NCBI GenBank assembly: GCA_035997545.1
Contig: DASYIL010000304.1
Location: forward strand, 1-14,385
Length of the DNA: 14,385 nucleotides
Direction: 5' to 3'
Source: GCA-003244245 sp035997545
GTDB taxonomy: Bacteria > Actinomycetota > Actinomycetes > Mycobacteriales > Pseudonocardiaceae
The first letter of the stretch is position 1, and each line of letters opens with the position of its first letter. This document shows, piece by piece, positions 6,279 through 13,662 of the stretch. The translations under genes were made by a program, and so were the position numbers. Under the pieces are notes generated by a model that had not been told where the DNA came from, made no database searches, and saw nothing but the letters and a program-made list of their open reading frames with translations.

Positions 6279-6349
6279 GGAGCCGGACACGCCGGGAGGG
6301 GTACGTACGGATTGGCGTAAGTAACGCTGCAGGTGTCAGAGCAACTGAG

Positions 6350-6355
6350 TAGCGT
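6350..6355 (+). promoter_or_regulatory. Candidate -10 element of the egt operon
   Basis: TAGCGT fits the TAnnnT pattern and would start a transcript near 6362, giving a leader of about 34 bases with the GAGGAGAAGG ribosome-binding region before the ATG at 6396. No clear -35 box is visible. The decamer TAGCGTGTCG here is identical to the one before the acVLRF1 gene. Confidence 0.3.
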
Positions 6356-6395
6356 GTCGAGGGATCGGCTCCCCAGCGAGGAGAAGGTGGGACTA

Positions 6396-7739
6396 ATGGT
6401 AGCACCGGCACTGATCGCCCCCGCACCGCCGACCGTGCTGCGCAGTCGTGCAGACGCCGAGTTCTATGTGGCTTCCGTCTGCTTCAAGCATGGACCGCCG
6501 AAGCTGCTCGGCGCCGAGCTTGAGTGGGTGGTGCAGCACTCTGGGAACCCGCACCGCCCGCTGGAGGCCCGCCACCTAGCCGACGCGCTCGGCGTGCACG
6601 TCCCGAACTCCCTCGTCCCCGACAGCTCCCAGACCCCACTTCCATACGGCTCCACCGTCACGGTCGAACCCGGTGGCCAGCTCGAGATCTCCAGCCCGCC
6701 CTGCGCCTCGCTGACCGAGCTCATCGCCACCGTGGAGGGCGACACCGCCGCACTGACCGATCTGCTCGACCCCGCCGGCCTGGTTCTCACCGATTCAGGC
6801 TCCGATCCTCATCGCCCGTCCCGCCGGCTAATTGATATTCCCCGTTACGCCGCGATGGAGACTGCCTTCGACCGGATCGGTCCGATGGGCCGGGCCATGA
6901 TGTGCTCCACCGCCGCAGTGCAGGTGTGTCTGGACGCCGGCACCGCCACCGAGGTGGCGTCACGGTGGGCCGCATTACACGATCTCGGACCAGTGCTGCT
7001 CGCCGCGTTCGCGAACTCGCCCCGGCTTGGTGGCCTGCGCACGGGCTGGGCCTCCTCCCGGATGCAGGCCTGGTTCGCGCTGGACCCGGTCCGCACCAGG
7101 CCCAGCTCAACGCACTGCGACATCGACAAGGACTGGGATCCGGCGCAGGACTGGGCCCGCCGGGCACTGGACACCCCCGTGCTGTGCCAGCGCCGCCCCG
7201 GTGGACGTTGGTTAGTGCCCAACGGGGTCACCTTTGCCGACTGGCTAGCCGGGGCGCTGCCCGGTCGCCCCAGCACCGCCGATCTCGACTACCACCTGAC
7301 CACGCTGTTCCCTCCGGTCCGGCCGCAGGGGTACCTCGAGGTCCGCTACCTGGACACCCAGCCGGCCGGGCAGTGGCTCGTGCCGGTGGCGGTGGTGGCT
7401 GCCCTGCTGTCCGACCCGGCCGTCACCACCGTCGCCCGGGATGCCTGCGCTCCAGCCGCCGGACGATGGCTCCAAGCCGCCGAACGTGGCTTGCGCGACG
7501 ACACACTCGCCGCTGCCGCGGTCGCGGTGTTCGAACTCGCCTGCGACGCCCTGCCGGCGCTGGACGCCTCAGCCGGGGTGCAGCTGCTCGTGGAGGACAT
7601 CACCGAACACCGGGTCCGCCGTGGTCGCTGCCCGGCAGACGACCTCGCCAGTGACATGGCCGACGGTATCGCCGAAGGGGGCACCGGCCGCCGGAACGGA
7701 ATCCGACCCCGAGAACTCAACGGAGGACAACCGCTGTGA
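6396..7739 (+). CDS. egtA: Glutamate-cysteine ligase EgtA (ergothioneine biosynthesis)
   Basis: EgtA joins glutamate and cysteine with ATP to give gamma-glutamylcysteine, the sulfur donor for EgtB. The 447-residue protein shows the glutamate-cysteine ligase fold: FKHGPPKLLGAELEWVVQH (30-48) with the metal-binding acidic pair, GGQLEISSPP for the second acidic strand, DPHRPSRRLIDIPRYAAM, and MMCSTAAVQVCLDAG. ATG 6396 is chosen because GAGGAGAAGG lies just upstream; an in-frame GTG at 6333 would lie upstream of the candidate -10 element. The gene overlaps egtB by four bases (GTGA), so the two are translationally coupled. Length and order are as in other actinobacterial egt clusters. Confidence 0.93.
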   Translation: MVAPALIAPAPPTVLRSRADAEFYVASVCFKHGPPKLLGAELEWVVQHSGNPHRPLEARHLADALGVHVPNSLVPDSSQTPLPYGSTVTVEPGGQLEISSPPCASLTELIATVEGDTAALTDLLDPAGLVLTDSGSDPHRPSRRLIDIPRYAAMETAFDRIGPMGRAMMCSTAAVQVCLDAGTATEVASRWAALHDLGPVLLAAFANSPRLGGLRTGWASSRMQAWFALDPVRTRPSSTHCDIDKDWDPAQDWARRALDTPVLCQRRPGGRWLVPNGVTFADWLAGALPGRPSTADLDYHLTTLFPPVRPQGYLEVRYLDTQPAGQWLVPVAVVAALLSDPAVTTVARDACAPAAGRWLQAAERGLRDDTLAAAAVAVFELACDALPALDASAGVQLLVEDITEHRVRRGRCPADDLASDMADGIAEGGTGRRNGIRPRELNGGQPL

Positions 7740-9070
7740 GCACGCCTATCGCCGAGCTGGGCACTGCCGCCCTGCGAGAACACCTCGAAGCCGAGCTGGC
7801 GCGCACCCGTGCCCGCAGCGTGGCACTGACCGAGGCGGTGGACGATGGCGAGCTGATCCGCCAGCACTCCCAGATCATGTCCCCGCTGGTGTGGGACCTG
7901 GCCCACATCGGCAACCAGGAGGAACTCTGGCTGGTCCGGGATGTGGGCGGCCGCGATCCCGTCCGCACGGACATCGACCATCTCTACGACGCGTTCAAGC
8001 ACCCTAGGTCGGACCGGCCGGCCCTGCCGCTGCTCGAACCAGCCGAGGCCAGGGGTTACCTCGGCGAGGTCCGCCGCAAGGTGCTCGACGTGCTGGAACA
8101 CGCCCCGCTGGACGGCCGCAGGTTGGTGGCGCACGGGTTCGCCTTCGGGATGATCGTGCAACACGAGCAGCAGCACGACGAGACCATGCTGGCCACCCAC
8201 CAGCTCCGGGTCGGCCCGGCCGCCCTGCACGCCCCCGTCCCCAGGCCGCAGCGGACCGCCAGCCTGCCCGCCGAGGTGCTGGTCCCCGCCGGCGAGTTCA
8301 CCATGGGCACCTCCACAGATCCGTGGGCGCTGGACAACGAGGGCCCAGCGCATCGCGCCAGCACCGGCGCGTACTGGCTGGACACCACCCCGGTCACCAA
8401 CGGCGACTACCAGCGGTTCCTCGCCGACGGTGGCTATGACAACTCGCGCTGGTGGAGCCGGCGGGGTTGGGCACAACGGTGCGACGCAGGTCTGGTGGCT
8501 CCGCAGTTCTGGCAGCGCGACGGCGAGTCGTGGTGGCGGACCCGGTTTGGCATCACCGAGCCGGTGCCACCCGACGAACCCGTCGTGCACGTCAGCTTTT
8601 TTGAGGCACAGGCCTACGCGGCGTGGGCCGACAAGCGCCTGCCCACCGAGGTGGAGTGGGAGAAGGCCGCCCGGTTCGACCCCACCACCGGTCGTTCCCG
8701 TCGCTTCCCCTGGGGTGATGAGGACCCCACCCCGGCGCATGCCAACCTGGGGCAGCGGCATCTGCAGCCTGCTCCCGCGGGCAGCTACCCGGCCGGAGCG
8801 TCCCCACTGGGCGTGCACCAGCTGATCGGTGACGTGTGGGAGTGGACGTCCTCGGGCTTCTTCGGTTACCCAGGCTTCGCGCCGTTCCCGTATCGGGAGT
8901 ACTCCGAGGTGTTCCTGGGTGGGGATTACCGGATGCTGCGCGGCGGCTCGTTCGGCACCGACGCAGCGGCCTGCCGGGGGACCTTCCGCAATTGGGATCA
9001 TCCGGTGCGCAGGCAGATCTTCACCGGTTTCCGCTGCGCCCGGGACGCTCACCCGGCGGACCTGACCTGA
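7736..9070 (+). CDS. egtB: Ergothioneine synthase EgtB (iron-dependent hercynine sulfoxide synthase)
   Basis: EgtB is a non-heme iron enzyme that couples hercynine to gamma-glutamylcysteine with O2, giving the S-oxide conjugate. The 444-residue protein has an N-terminal DinB-type four-helix domain with the three iron-ligand histidines: His57 in DLAHIGN, and His143 and His147 in HEQQH. A formylglycine-generating-enzyme-like domain follows from about 175, starting at VPAGEFTMGT and containing LPTEVEWEKAARF, GDVWEWTSS and the final GFRCARD. The NWD motif (Trp420, Asp421) matches the active-site region described for mycobacterial EgtB. GGAGG lies ten bases before the GTG start. It overlaps egtA and ends two bases before egtC. 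All key residues look intact. Confidence 0.95.
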   Translation: MSTPIAELGTAALREHLEAELARTRARSVALTEAVDDGELIRQHSQIMSPLVWDLAHIGNQEELWLVRDVGGRDPVRTDIDHLYDAFKHPRSDRPALPLLEPAEARGYLGEVRRKVLDVLEHAPLDGRRLVAHGFAFGMIVQHEQQHDETMLATHQLRVGPAALHAPVPRPQRTASLPAEVLVPAGEFTMGTSTDPWALDNEGPAHRASTGAYWLDTTPVTNGDYQRFLADGGYDNSRWWSRRGWAQRCDAGLVAPQFWQRDGESWWRTRFGITEPVPPDEPVVHVSFFEAQAYAAWADKRLPTEVEWEKAARFDPTTGRSRRFPWGDEDPTPAHANLGQRHLQPAPAGSYPAGASPLGVHQLIGDVWEWTSSGFFGYPGFAPFPYREYSEVFLGGDYRMLRGGSFGTDAAACRGTFRNWDHPVRRQIFTGFRCARDAHPADLT

Positions 9071-9072
9071 CT

Positions 9073-9837
9073 GTGTGCCGACACCTGGCCTACGTCGGGC
9101 CGCCGCGCGACCTCGCGACGCTGCTGCTGGACCCACCGCACTCGCTGCTGCGGCAAAGCTTCGCACCGGTCGACATGCGGGGCAGCGGCACGCTGAACGG
9201 CGATGGGTTCGGCGCAGGCTGGTATGCCGACGGCGCTATTACGCCGATCCGGTACCGGCGGGCGATCCCGATGTGGCTCGACCCGTCGTTCGCCGCGCTG
9301 GCTCGCGACGTGCGCAGCGGCGCAGTGCTCGCCGCCGTGCGCTCGGCCACGCCCGGGATGCCGGTGATCGACACCGCCTGCGCCCCGTTCGGCACCGAGC
9401 GCTGGCTGTTCAGCCTCAACGGGAAGATCGCCGGCTGGCCGCACAGCGTGGCGCGGCTGGCCGCGCGACTGCCGGTGACCGACCTGCTCACCCTCGAAGC
9501 ACCCACCGACTCCGCGCTGCTGTGGGCGCTGGTCCGGCACCGGCTGGCGGGCGGCGATCCGCCCGGCCGCGCGCTGTGTGCGGTCGTTGTCGAGGTGCTC
9601 GCCGCCGCCCCGGGCTCTCGGCTGAACCTCCTGATCACCGACGGCACCATGCTCGCCGCGACCACGGTTCACCATGCCCTGGCGGTGCGCGTCGGCGACC
9701 GCGCAGTGCTGGTCTGCTCCGAACCCACCGACCAGTCCGCCGACTGGGAATCGGTTCCCGACGGCCGTCTGCTTACCGCGACACCATCCACCGTGGACAT
9801 CGTGCCGATCCCTGCGACCACTGCCGAGGAGCCATGA
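9073..9837 (+). CDS. egtC: Gamma-glutamyl-hercynylcysteine sulfoxide hydrolase EgtC
   Basis: EgtC is a class II glutamine-amidotransferase-fold hydrolase that removes the glutamyl group from the EgtB product. The GTG at 9073 is chosen because it puts Cys at position 2 (MCRHLAYVGPP), the N-terminal nucleophile exposed after Met removal. Longer in-frame readings from 8836 run through egtB sequence and would bury this Cys. NGDGFGAGWY at residues 42-51 is the conserved second motif of the fold, and FSLNGKIAGWP matches the substrate-pocket strand. The 254-residue length is normal. The gene starts two bases after egtB and overlaps egtD by four bases (ATGA). Confidence 0.93.
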   Translation: MCRHLAYVGPPRDLATLLLDPPHSLLRQSFAPVDMRGSGTLNGDGFGAGWYADGAITPIRYRRAIPMWLDPSFAALARDVRSGAVLAAVRSATPGMPVIDTACAPFGTERWLFSLNGKIAGWPHSVARLAARLPVTDLLTLEAPTDSALLWALVRHRLAGGDPPGRALCAVVVEVLAAAPGSRLNLLITDGTMLAATTVHHALAVRVGDRAVLVCSEPTDQSADWESVPDGRLLTATPSTVDIVPIPATTAEEP

Positions 9838-10811
9838 CCGCGCCCGTGCTCAAGATCCACCTGTCCGACTCGGATACCGCCGACGCGCTGCACCACGACG
9901 TGCGGGTGGGGCTGTCCGCCGATCCCAAGTGGCTGCCACCCAAGTGGTTCTACGATGCCCGCGGCAGCGAGCTGTTCGAGCAGATCACCATGCTGCCGGA
10001 GTACTACCCGACCCGCACCGAGCGCGAGTTGCTGCGGCGCAGTGCGGGGGAGATCGCCGCGCGGTCGGCCGTCGACACCCTCGTGGAACTCGGTTCGGGC
10101 TCCTCCGAGAAGACCCGGCTGCTGCTCGACGCGCTCACCGCGAGCGGATCGCTGCAACGCTTCATGCCGTTGGATGTGTCACAGTCCGCGTTGCGCGGTG
10201 CGATGGCGGCGGTGGCGCGGGAGTACCCGCGGCTCGCGGTGCACGGCGTGGTTGGCGACTTCACCCAGCATCTGGAACTGCTGCCGGGCGGTGAGAGCGG
10301 GCGCAGGCTGGTGGCCTTCCTCGGCGGCACGATCGGCAATCTGCTGCCGGATGAGCGAGCCGAGTTTTTCACCGCACTGCGCGCGGCGCTGGATCCCGGT
10401 GAGCTGCTGCTGCTCGGCGTCGGGCTGGTCACTGACCCAGCGGTCATGGTGCCCGCCTACAATGACGCTGCCGGAGTGACTGCCGAGTTCAACCGCAATG
10501 TGCTGCGGGTACTCAATCGCGAGCTCGGGACCTACTTCGACGTCGCGGCCTTCGACCACGTAGCGGTGTGGGATGCCACGCACGAGTGGATCGAGATGCG
10601 GCTGCGGGCTTGCCGCGCGATGACCGTGCGGTTGTCCGCAGTGGACATGACGGTGCACTTCGCCAAAGGCGAGGAGATGCGCACCGAGGTATCGGGCAAA
10701 TTCCGGCGCGACGGCGTGGTGGTGGAACTCCACGCCGCCGGGTTCGATCTCGCGCACTGGTGGACCGACCCCGACGACCGGTTCGCCCTGGTGCTCGCCG
10801 CAGCGACCTGA
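9834..10811 (+). CDS. egtD: L-histidine N-alpha-methyltransferase EgtD
   Basis: EgtD uses three S-adenosylmethionine molecules to convert histidine into hercynine, the first step of ergothioneine synthesis. The 325-residue protein carries WFYDARGSELFEQITMLPEYY (38-58), the SAM motif ELGSGSSEKTR (85-95) and FLGGTIGNL (162-170). Residues matching the histidine-binding set described for Mycobacterium smegmatis EgtD appear with a constant offset of three: Asn169, Tyr209, and Glu285 and Ser287 in RTEVSGKF. The start is the ATG overlapping the egtC stop. Position 195-198 reads GVGL; many homologues, as I recall, have Asp in place of the second Gly, so this is a mild oddity. It is the last recognisable egt gene; no egtE follows. 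Confidence 0.95.
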   Translation: MTAPVLKIHLSDSDTADALHHDVRVGLSADPKWLPPKWFYDARGSELFEQITMLPEYYPTRTERELLRRSAGEIAARSAVDTLVELGSGSSEKTRLLLDALTASGSLQRFMPLDVSQSALRGAMAAVAREYPRLAVHGVVGDFTQHLELLPGGESGRRLVAFLGGTIGNLLPDERAEFFTALRAALDPGELLLLGVGLVTDPAVMVPAYNDAAGVTAEFNRNVLRVLNRELGTYFDVAAFDHVAVWDATHEWIEMRLRACRAMTVRLSAVDMTVHFAKGEEMRTEVSGKFRRDGVVVELHAAGFDLAHWWTDPDDRFALVLAAAT

Positions 10812-10878
10812 CGGGCGCTGCCGAGCGGTGGAGGTGTCGGAGATACTTCCGGCTGTCTGGCGGCGAACGGAGTGGGCG

Positions 10879-13662
10879 ATGCACAGCGACTTCATCCTGC
10901 GCGGCGGGTCATTCGCAGCAGCCGAGCAGCGACCGACCCTGCGGGTCCGCATCGTGCACGGCGACCTGCGTGCTGCTGGTGCGCCGGTGCTGGTCGGTAC
11001 CTACGACGGGACCCCGCTGGACGGTGCGCAGGAGGTACTGGATCAGCACTTGGGCGGCGCGCTGAGCCGGCGCGTCGCGCTGGGTCAGTATCCGGGACCG
11101 GTGGGCACCTGCGCGGTGTTCGGCGCCGGCGCCGGATCCTCGGCGGTCGTCCTCGGTCTCGGTGACTCGGGTGACATCACTCCGGGCCGGCTGGCCACGT
11201 CCGTAACCCAGGGCGTGCTGCAGTTGGCGGCGACCTTGCTGGACGCGGGCGTCGAGGCCGATGGCGTCCGTCCCGTACGGATCGTGAGTGTCCTGATCGG
11301 CACCTCTGGTGTAGCGCCGCTGCCGATCCAGGCTTCGGTAACCGCACTGGTCACCGGCGTGCGGCGGGCTGACCGGAAGTTACGCGAGCTGAGGCAGCTG
11401 CTGGTGATCGAGGCGCTGGAGATCGTTGAGCTCTACGAGGAGCGCGCCATCCAGGCCGTGCGGGCCGCTGCGCGGCTATCGCGGGACCTGCGCGGGGACG
11501 GCGGCAGCGAGATCGCGGTGGACACCCAGGTGCTTGATGGCTGCGGCGGCCGGCCCGGCCTGCCCCGGCCGGACTACAACGACGGCGCCTGGCGCACGGT
11601 CCGGGTCGTTGCCGCCCCGTCACAGCCGTCGCAGCAGACCGCGGCCGAGCCGGTGGCGCAGCGGTTGGTCGAGCTGTCGTTCACCAGCGTGGGCGGCGCC
11701 GCGCGCGCCGAGCAGCGGGTCAGCACCGGGCAGCGGGCCCTGATCGACAAGCTGGTCGCCGAGGCGATCAACAGCCCGTTCACCGATCGCCAACTGTGGA
11801 ACACCCTCTACGAGCTGCTCGTGCCGAACGCCATGAAGGGGCAACGCGGCGAGTGCGAGCACCTGATGTACGTCGTCGACGAGGACGCCGCGGCGCTGCC
11901 GCTGGAGATGCTCGCGACCCGCGCACATGGCGAGGATGTCACCCCATTGGCGGTCGAGGTCGGAATCGTGCGACGGCTGGAAACGCGCACCTTCCGCGAA
12001 CAGGTGCGCACCGCCACCGGCCGTCGCGCACTGGTCATCGCTGATCCGCCGGATACCGGCCTGGCGCCGCTGGACGGCGCCGTGCACGAAGCCAACGCCG
12101 TCGCCGACGTGCTCGCGAGCCGCGGCTGGGAGGTCACCAGACTGATCAGGGGCGGCACCGATCCGGTCAACGTCGTCACTATCCTCAACGCCTTGTTCGC
12201 CCACGAGCACCGGATCGTGCACGTGGCCGGGCACGGCAACGTCTCCACAGACCCCGCCCGCAGCGGTGTCGCCATCGGCCCCGGCATCTACCTCGGCGCG
12301 CTGGAAATCGAGAAAATGGCGACCACGCCGGACCTGGTCTTCCTCAACTGCTGCCATCTCGCCAAGCTCGGTGAGCCGCTCCCGCACCGCCCGGACCAGC
12401 TCGCCTCCAGCATCTCCCGCCAGCTCATCAACAACGGCGTACGTGCTGTGGTCGCTGCAGGCTGGGCAGTGGATGACGGCGCTGCCGCCGCGTTCGCCAC
12501 GGACTTCTACGCCCAGCTGCTGGGCGGTGAGGACCTCGGAACGGCCGCTCTGTCGGCCCGTAAGAGCATCTTCGACTATGGGGACGCGCCGCAGCGGATC
12601 AACACCTGGGGCGCGTACCAGGTGTACGGACCGCCGGCGTTCCGGCTGGCCGAGGCCGGCGCCCAACGCTCAGCCGGAACAGACCCAGTGGCCCGCCGAG
12701 AGCTAGCTGATGCGCTCGTCGCGTTGCGCTGGCGGGCACATGACGCCGTACCGGTAGCCGTCGCCCCGATCCAGGGGGAGCTCGACCAGCTGCGCACCGC
12801 CGTCCCGGCACGCTGGCTAGGCGCGGCGGAGCAGGCCACCATCGGCGACATCCAGGCAGCGCTCGGCAACTACGGCGAGGCTGTGGACACCTACCAGCGG
12901 GCGCTAGCCGAATGGGGTGCGGGTGCGTCGTTGCGCACGCTGGAGCAGCTGGTCAACATCCAAGCCAAGTGGGCCGCCGAGCTGACCTTGGACGCCGAGC
13001 GGGCCCTGGGCACCCCGCTGACCCTAGACACCCAGGGCACGCAGGCCGACGGACCGGCGGCGCAGCTGTTCGAGGACGCTGAGCAGCGGGCGCGAGCGTT
13101 GCTCGCGCTCGGCGAGACACCGGAGCGGTGGAGCCTGCTCGGCAGCATTTGGCGACGCCGGGCGCAGTGCGCGCCACCGCAGGTCATGGCCGAAGCCCTC
13201 ACGGCCGCCGTGGACGCCTACACCACAGCGGACAAGCTGCACCGTGAGCGCACTGGTCAGGTCGGCTTCTACCCGGCGCTGAACCGCGTCGCACTGGAGT
13301 GGCTGGTCACGCAGCACACCGCTGCCCCGTTCGACGCCGAGGATGCACTGCGAGTCGTGAGGGAATGCCGCGAATGCGCGGCCAGCCACCCATGTCCGGA
13401 CTTTTGGTGCCGGGTCACCCCTGCCGACGCCGACCTGGTCGTAGCGTTGGTGCAAGGCAGCCTCCCAGCCGTCGCCGATGCGGTGGTCGGGCGATACACC
13501 GCCGAGTTCGCCGCTGGATCGAGTCGCCGCGAGCGGATTGCCGTCGTCGAACATCTCGACATCCTCGCCCGCGGCCTACCGGCCCGAAACGAGCTGGCCG
13601 CCACCCGAGCCACCCTGCTCGAGCTGCGTACCGTCCTTGAGACGTGGGTGCCGAGACCGTGA
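10879..13662 (+). CDS. CHAT-domain (caspase-like) protease with M17_N-like N-domain and TPR-like C-terminus
   Basis: The protein has 927 residues, with no signal peptide or membrane helix. Residues 20-165 resemble the N-terminal, macrodomain-like domain of M17 leucyl aminopeptidases (VRIVHGDL, VLVGTYDG, GPVGTCAVFGAG, VVLGLGDSGDITPGRL), but no M17 catalytic domain follows. A helical linker runs from 165 to about 310. The CHAT peptidase domain spans about 310-590. It has LPLEMLA, the catalytic-His motif HVAGHG (His448-His452-Gly453) and FLNCCHLAK (Cys491-Cys492), where Cys492 aligns best with the usual catalytic Cys. It ends in WGAYQVYGPPAFRL. The C-terminus (600-927) is helical with a TPR-like LGNYGEAVDTYQRAL near 667-681 and resembles CHAT-associated TPR regions. 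ATG 10879 has GGAG six bases upstream; an in-frame GTG at 10828 is an alternative. It lies 67 bases after egtD and overlaps the next gene by four bases. Its role in signalling or defence is inferred from architecture. Confidence 0.85.
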   Translation: MHSDFILRGGSFAAAEQRPTLRVRIVHGDLRAAGAPVLVGTYDGTPLDGAQEVLDQHLGGALSRRVALGQYPGPVGTCAVFGAGAGSSAVVLGLGDSGDITPGRLATSVTQGVLQLAATLLDAGVEADGVRPVRIVSVLIGTSGVAPLPIQASVTALVTGVRRADRKLRELRQLLVIEALEIVELYEERAIQAVRAAARLSRDLRGDGGSEIAVDTQVLDGCGGRPGLPRPDYNDGAWRTVRVVAAPSQPSQQTAAEPVAQRLVELSFTSVGGAARAEQRVSTGQRALIDKLVAEAINSPFTDRQLWNTLYELLVPNAMKGQRGECEHLMYVVDEDAAALPLEMLATRAHGEDVTPLAVEVGIVRRLETRTFREQVRTATGRRALVIADPPDTGLAPLDGAVHEANAVADVLASRGWEVTRLIRGGTDPVNVVTILNALFAHEHRIVHVAGHGNVSTDPARSGVAIGPGIYLGALEIEKMATTPDLVFLNCCHLAKLGEPLPHRPDQLASSISRQLINNGVRAVVAAGWAVDDGAAAAFATDFYAQLLGGEDLGTAALSARKSIFDYGDAPQRINTWGAYQVYGPPAFRLAEAGAQRSAGTDPVARRELADALVALRWRAHDAVPVAVAPIQGELDQLRTAVPARWLGAAEQATIGDIQAALGNYGEAVDTYQRALAEWGAGASLRTLEQLVNIQAKWAAELTLDAERALGTPLTLDTQGTQADGPAAQLFEDAEQRARALLALGETPERWSLLGSIWRRRAQCAPPQVMAEALTAAVDAYTTADKLHRERTGQVGFYPALNRVALEWLVTQHTAAPFDAEDALRVVRECRECAASHPCPDFWCRVTPADADLVVALVQGSLPAVADAVVGRYTAEFAAGSSRRERIAVVEHLDILARGLPARNELAATRATLLELRTVLETWVPRP

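Noticed and set aside
5799..6320. Functional ABC ATPase gene of 173 codons
   Set aside because: It lacks Walker A and the switch His, and its last 45 or so codons read through the palindromic repeat; it is a fragment.
8836..9072. Extended start for EgtC inside egtB
   Set aside because: It would bury the essential N-terminal Cys and is translated from egtB sequence in another frame.
7346..9166. Reverse-strand open frame of 606 codons
   Set aside because: It is antisense to egtA and egtB, whose motifs are complete, and its translation shows no domain; it is typical of high-GC DNA.
9075..9833. Extended start for EgtD inside egtC
   Set aside because: The translation is Arg/Ala/Pro-rich shadow sequence; the ATG at 9834 overlapping the egtC stop gives the normal family N-terminus.
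10800..10821. Terminator between egtD and the CHAT gene
   Set aside because: Only a 6-bp stem (GCAGCG/CGCTGC) with a 10-base loop and no T-run, and part of it lies in egtD; too weak to call.
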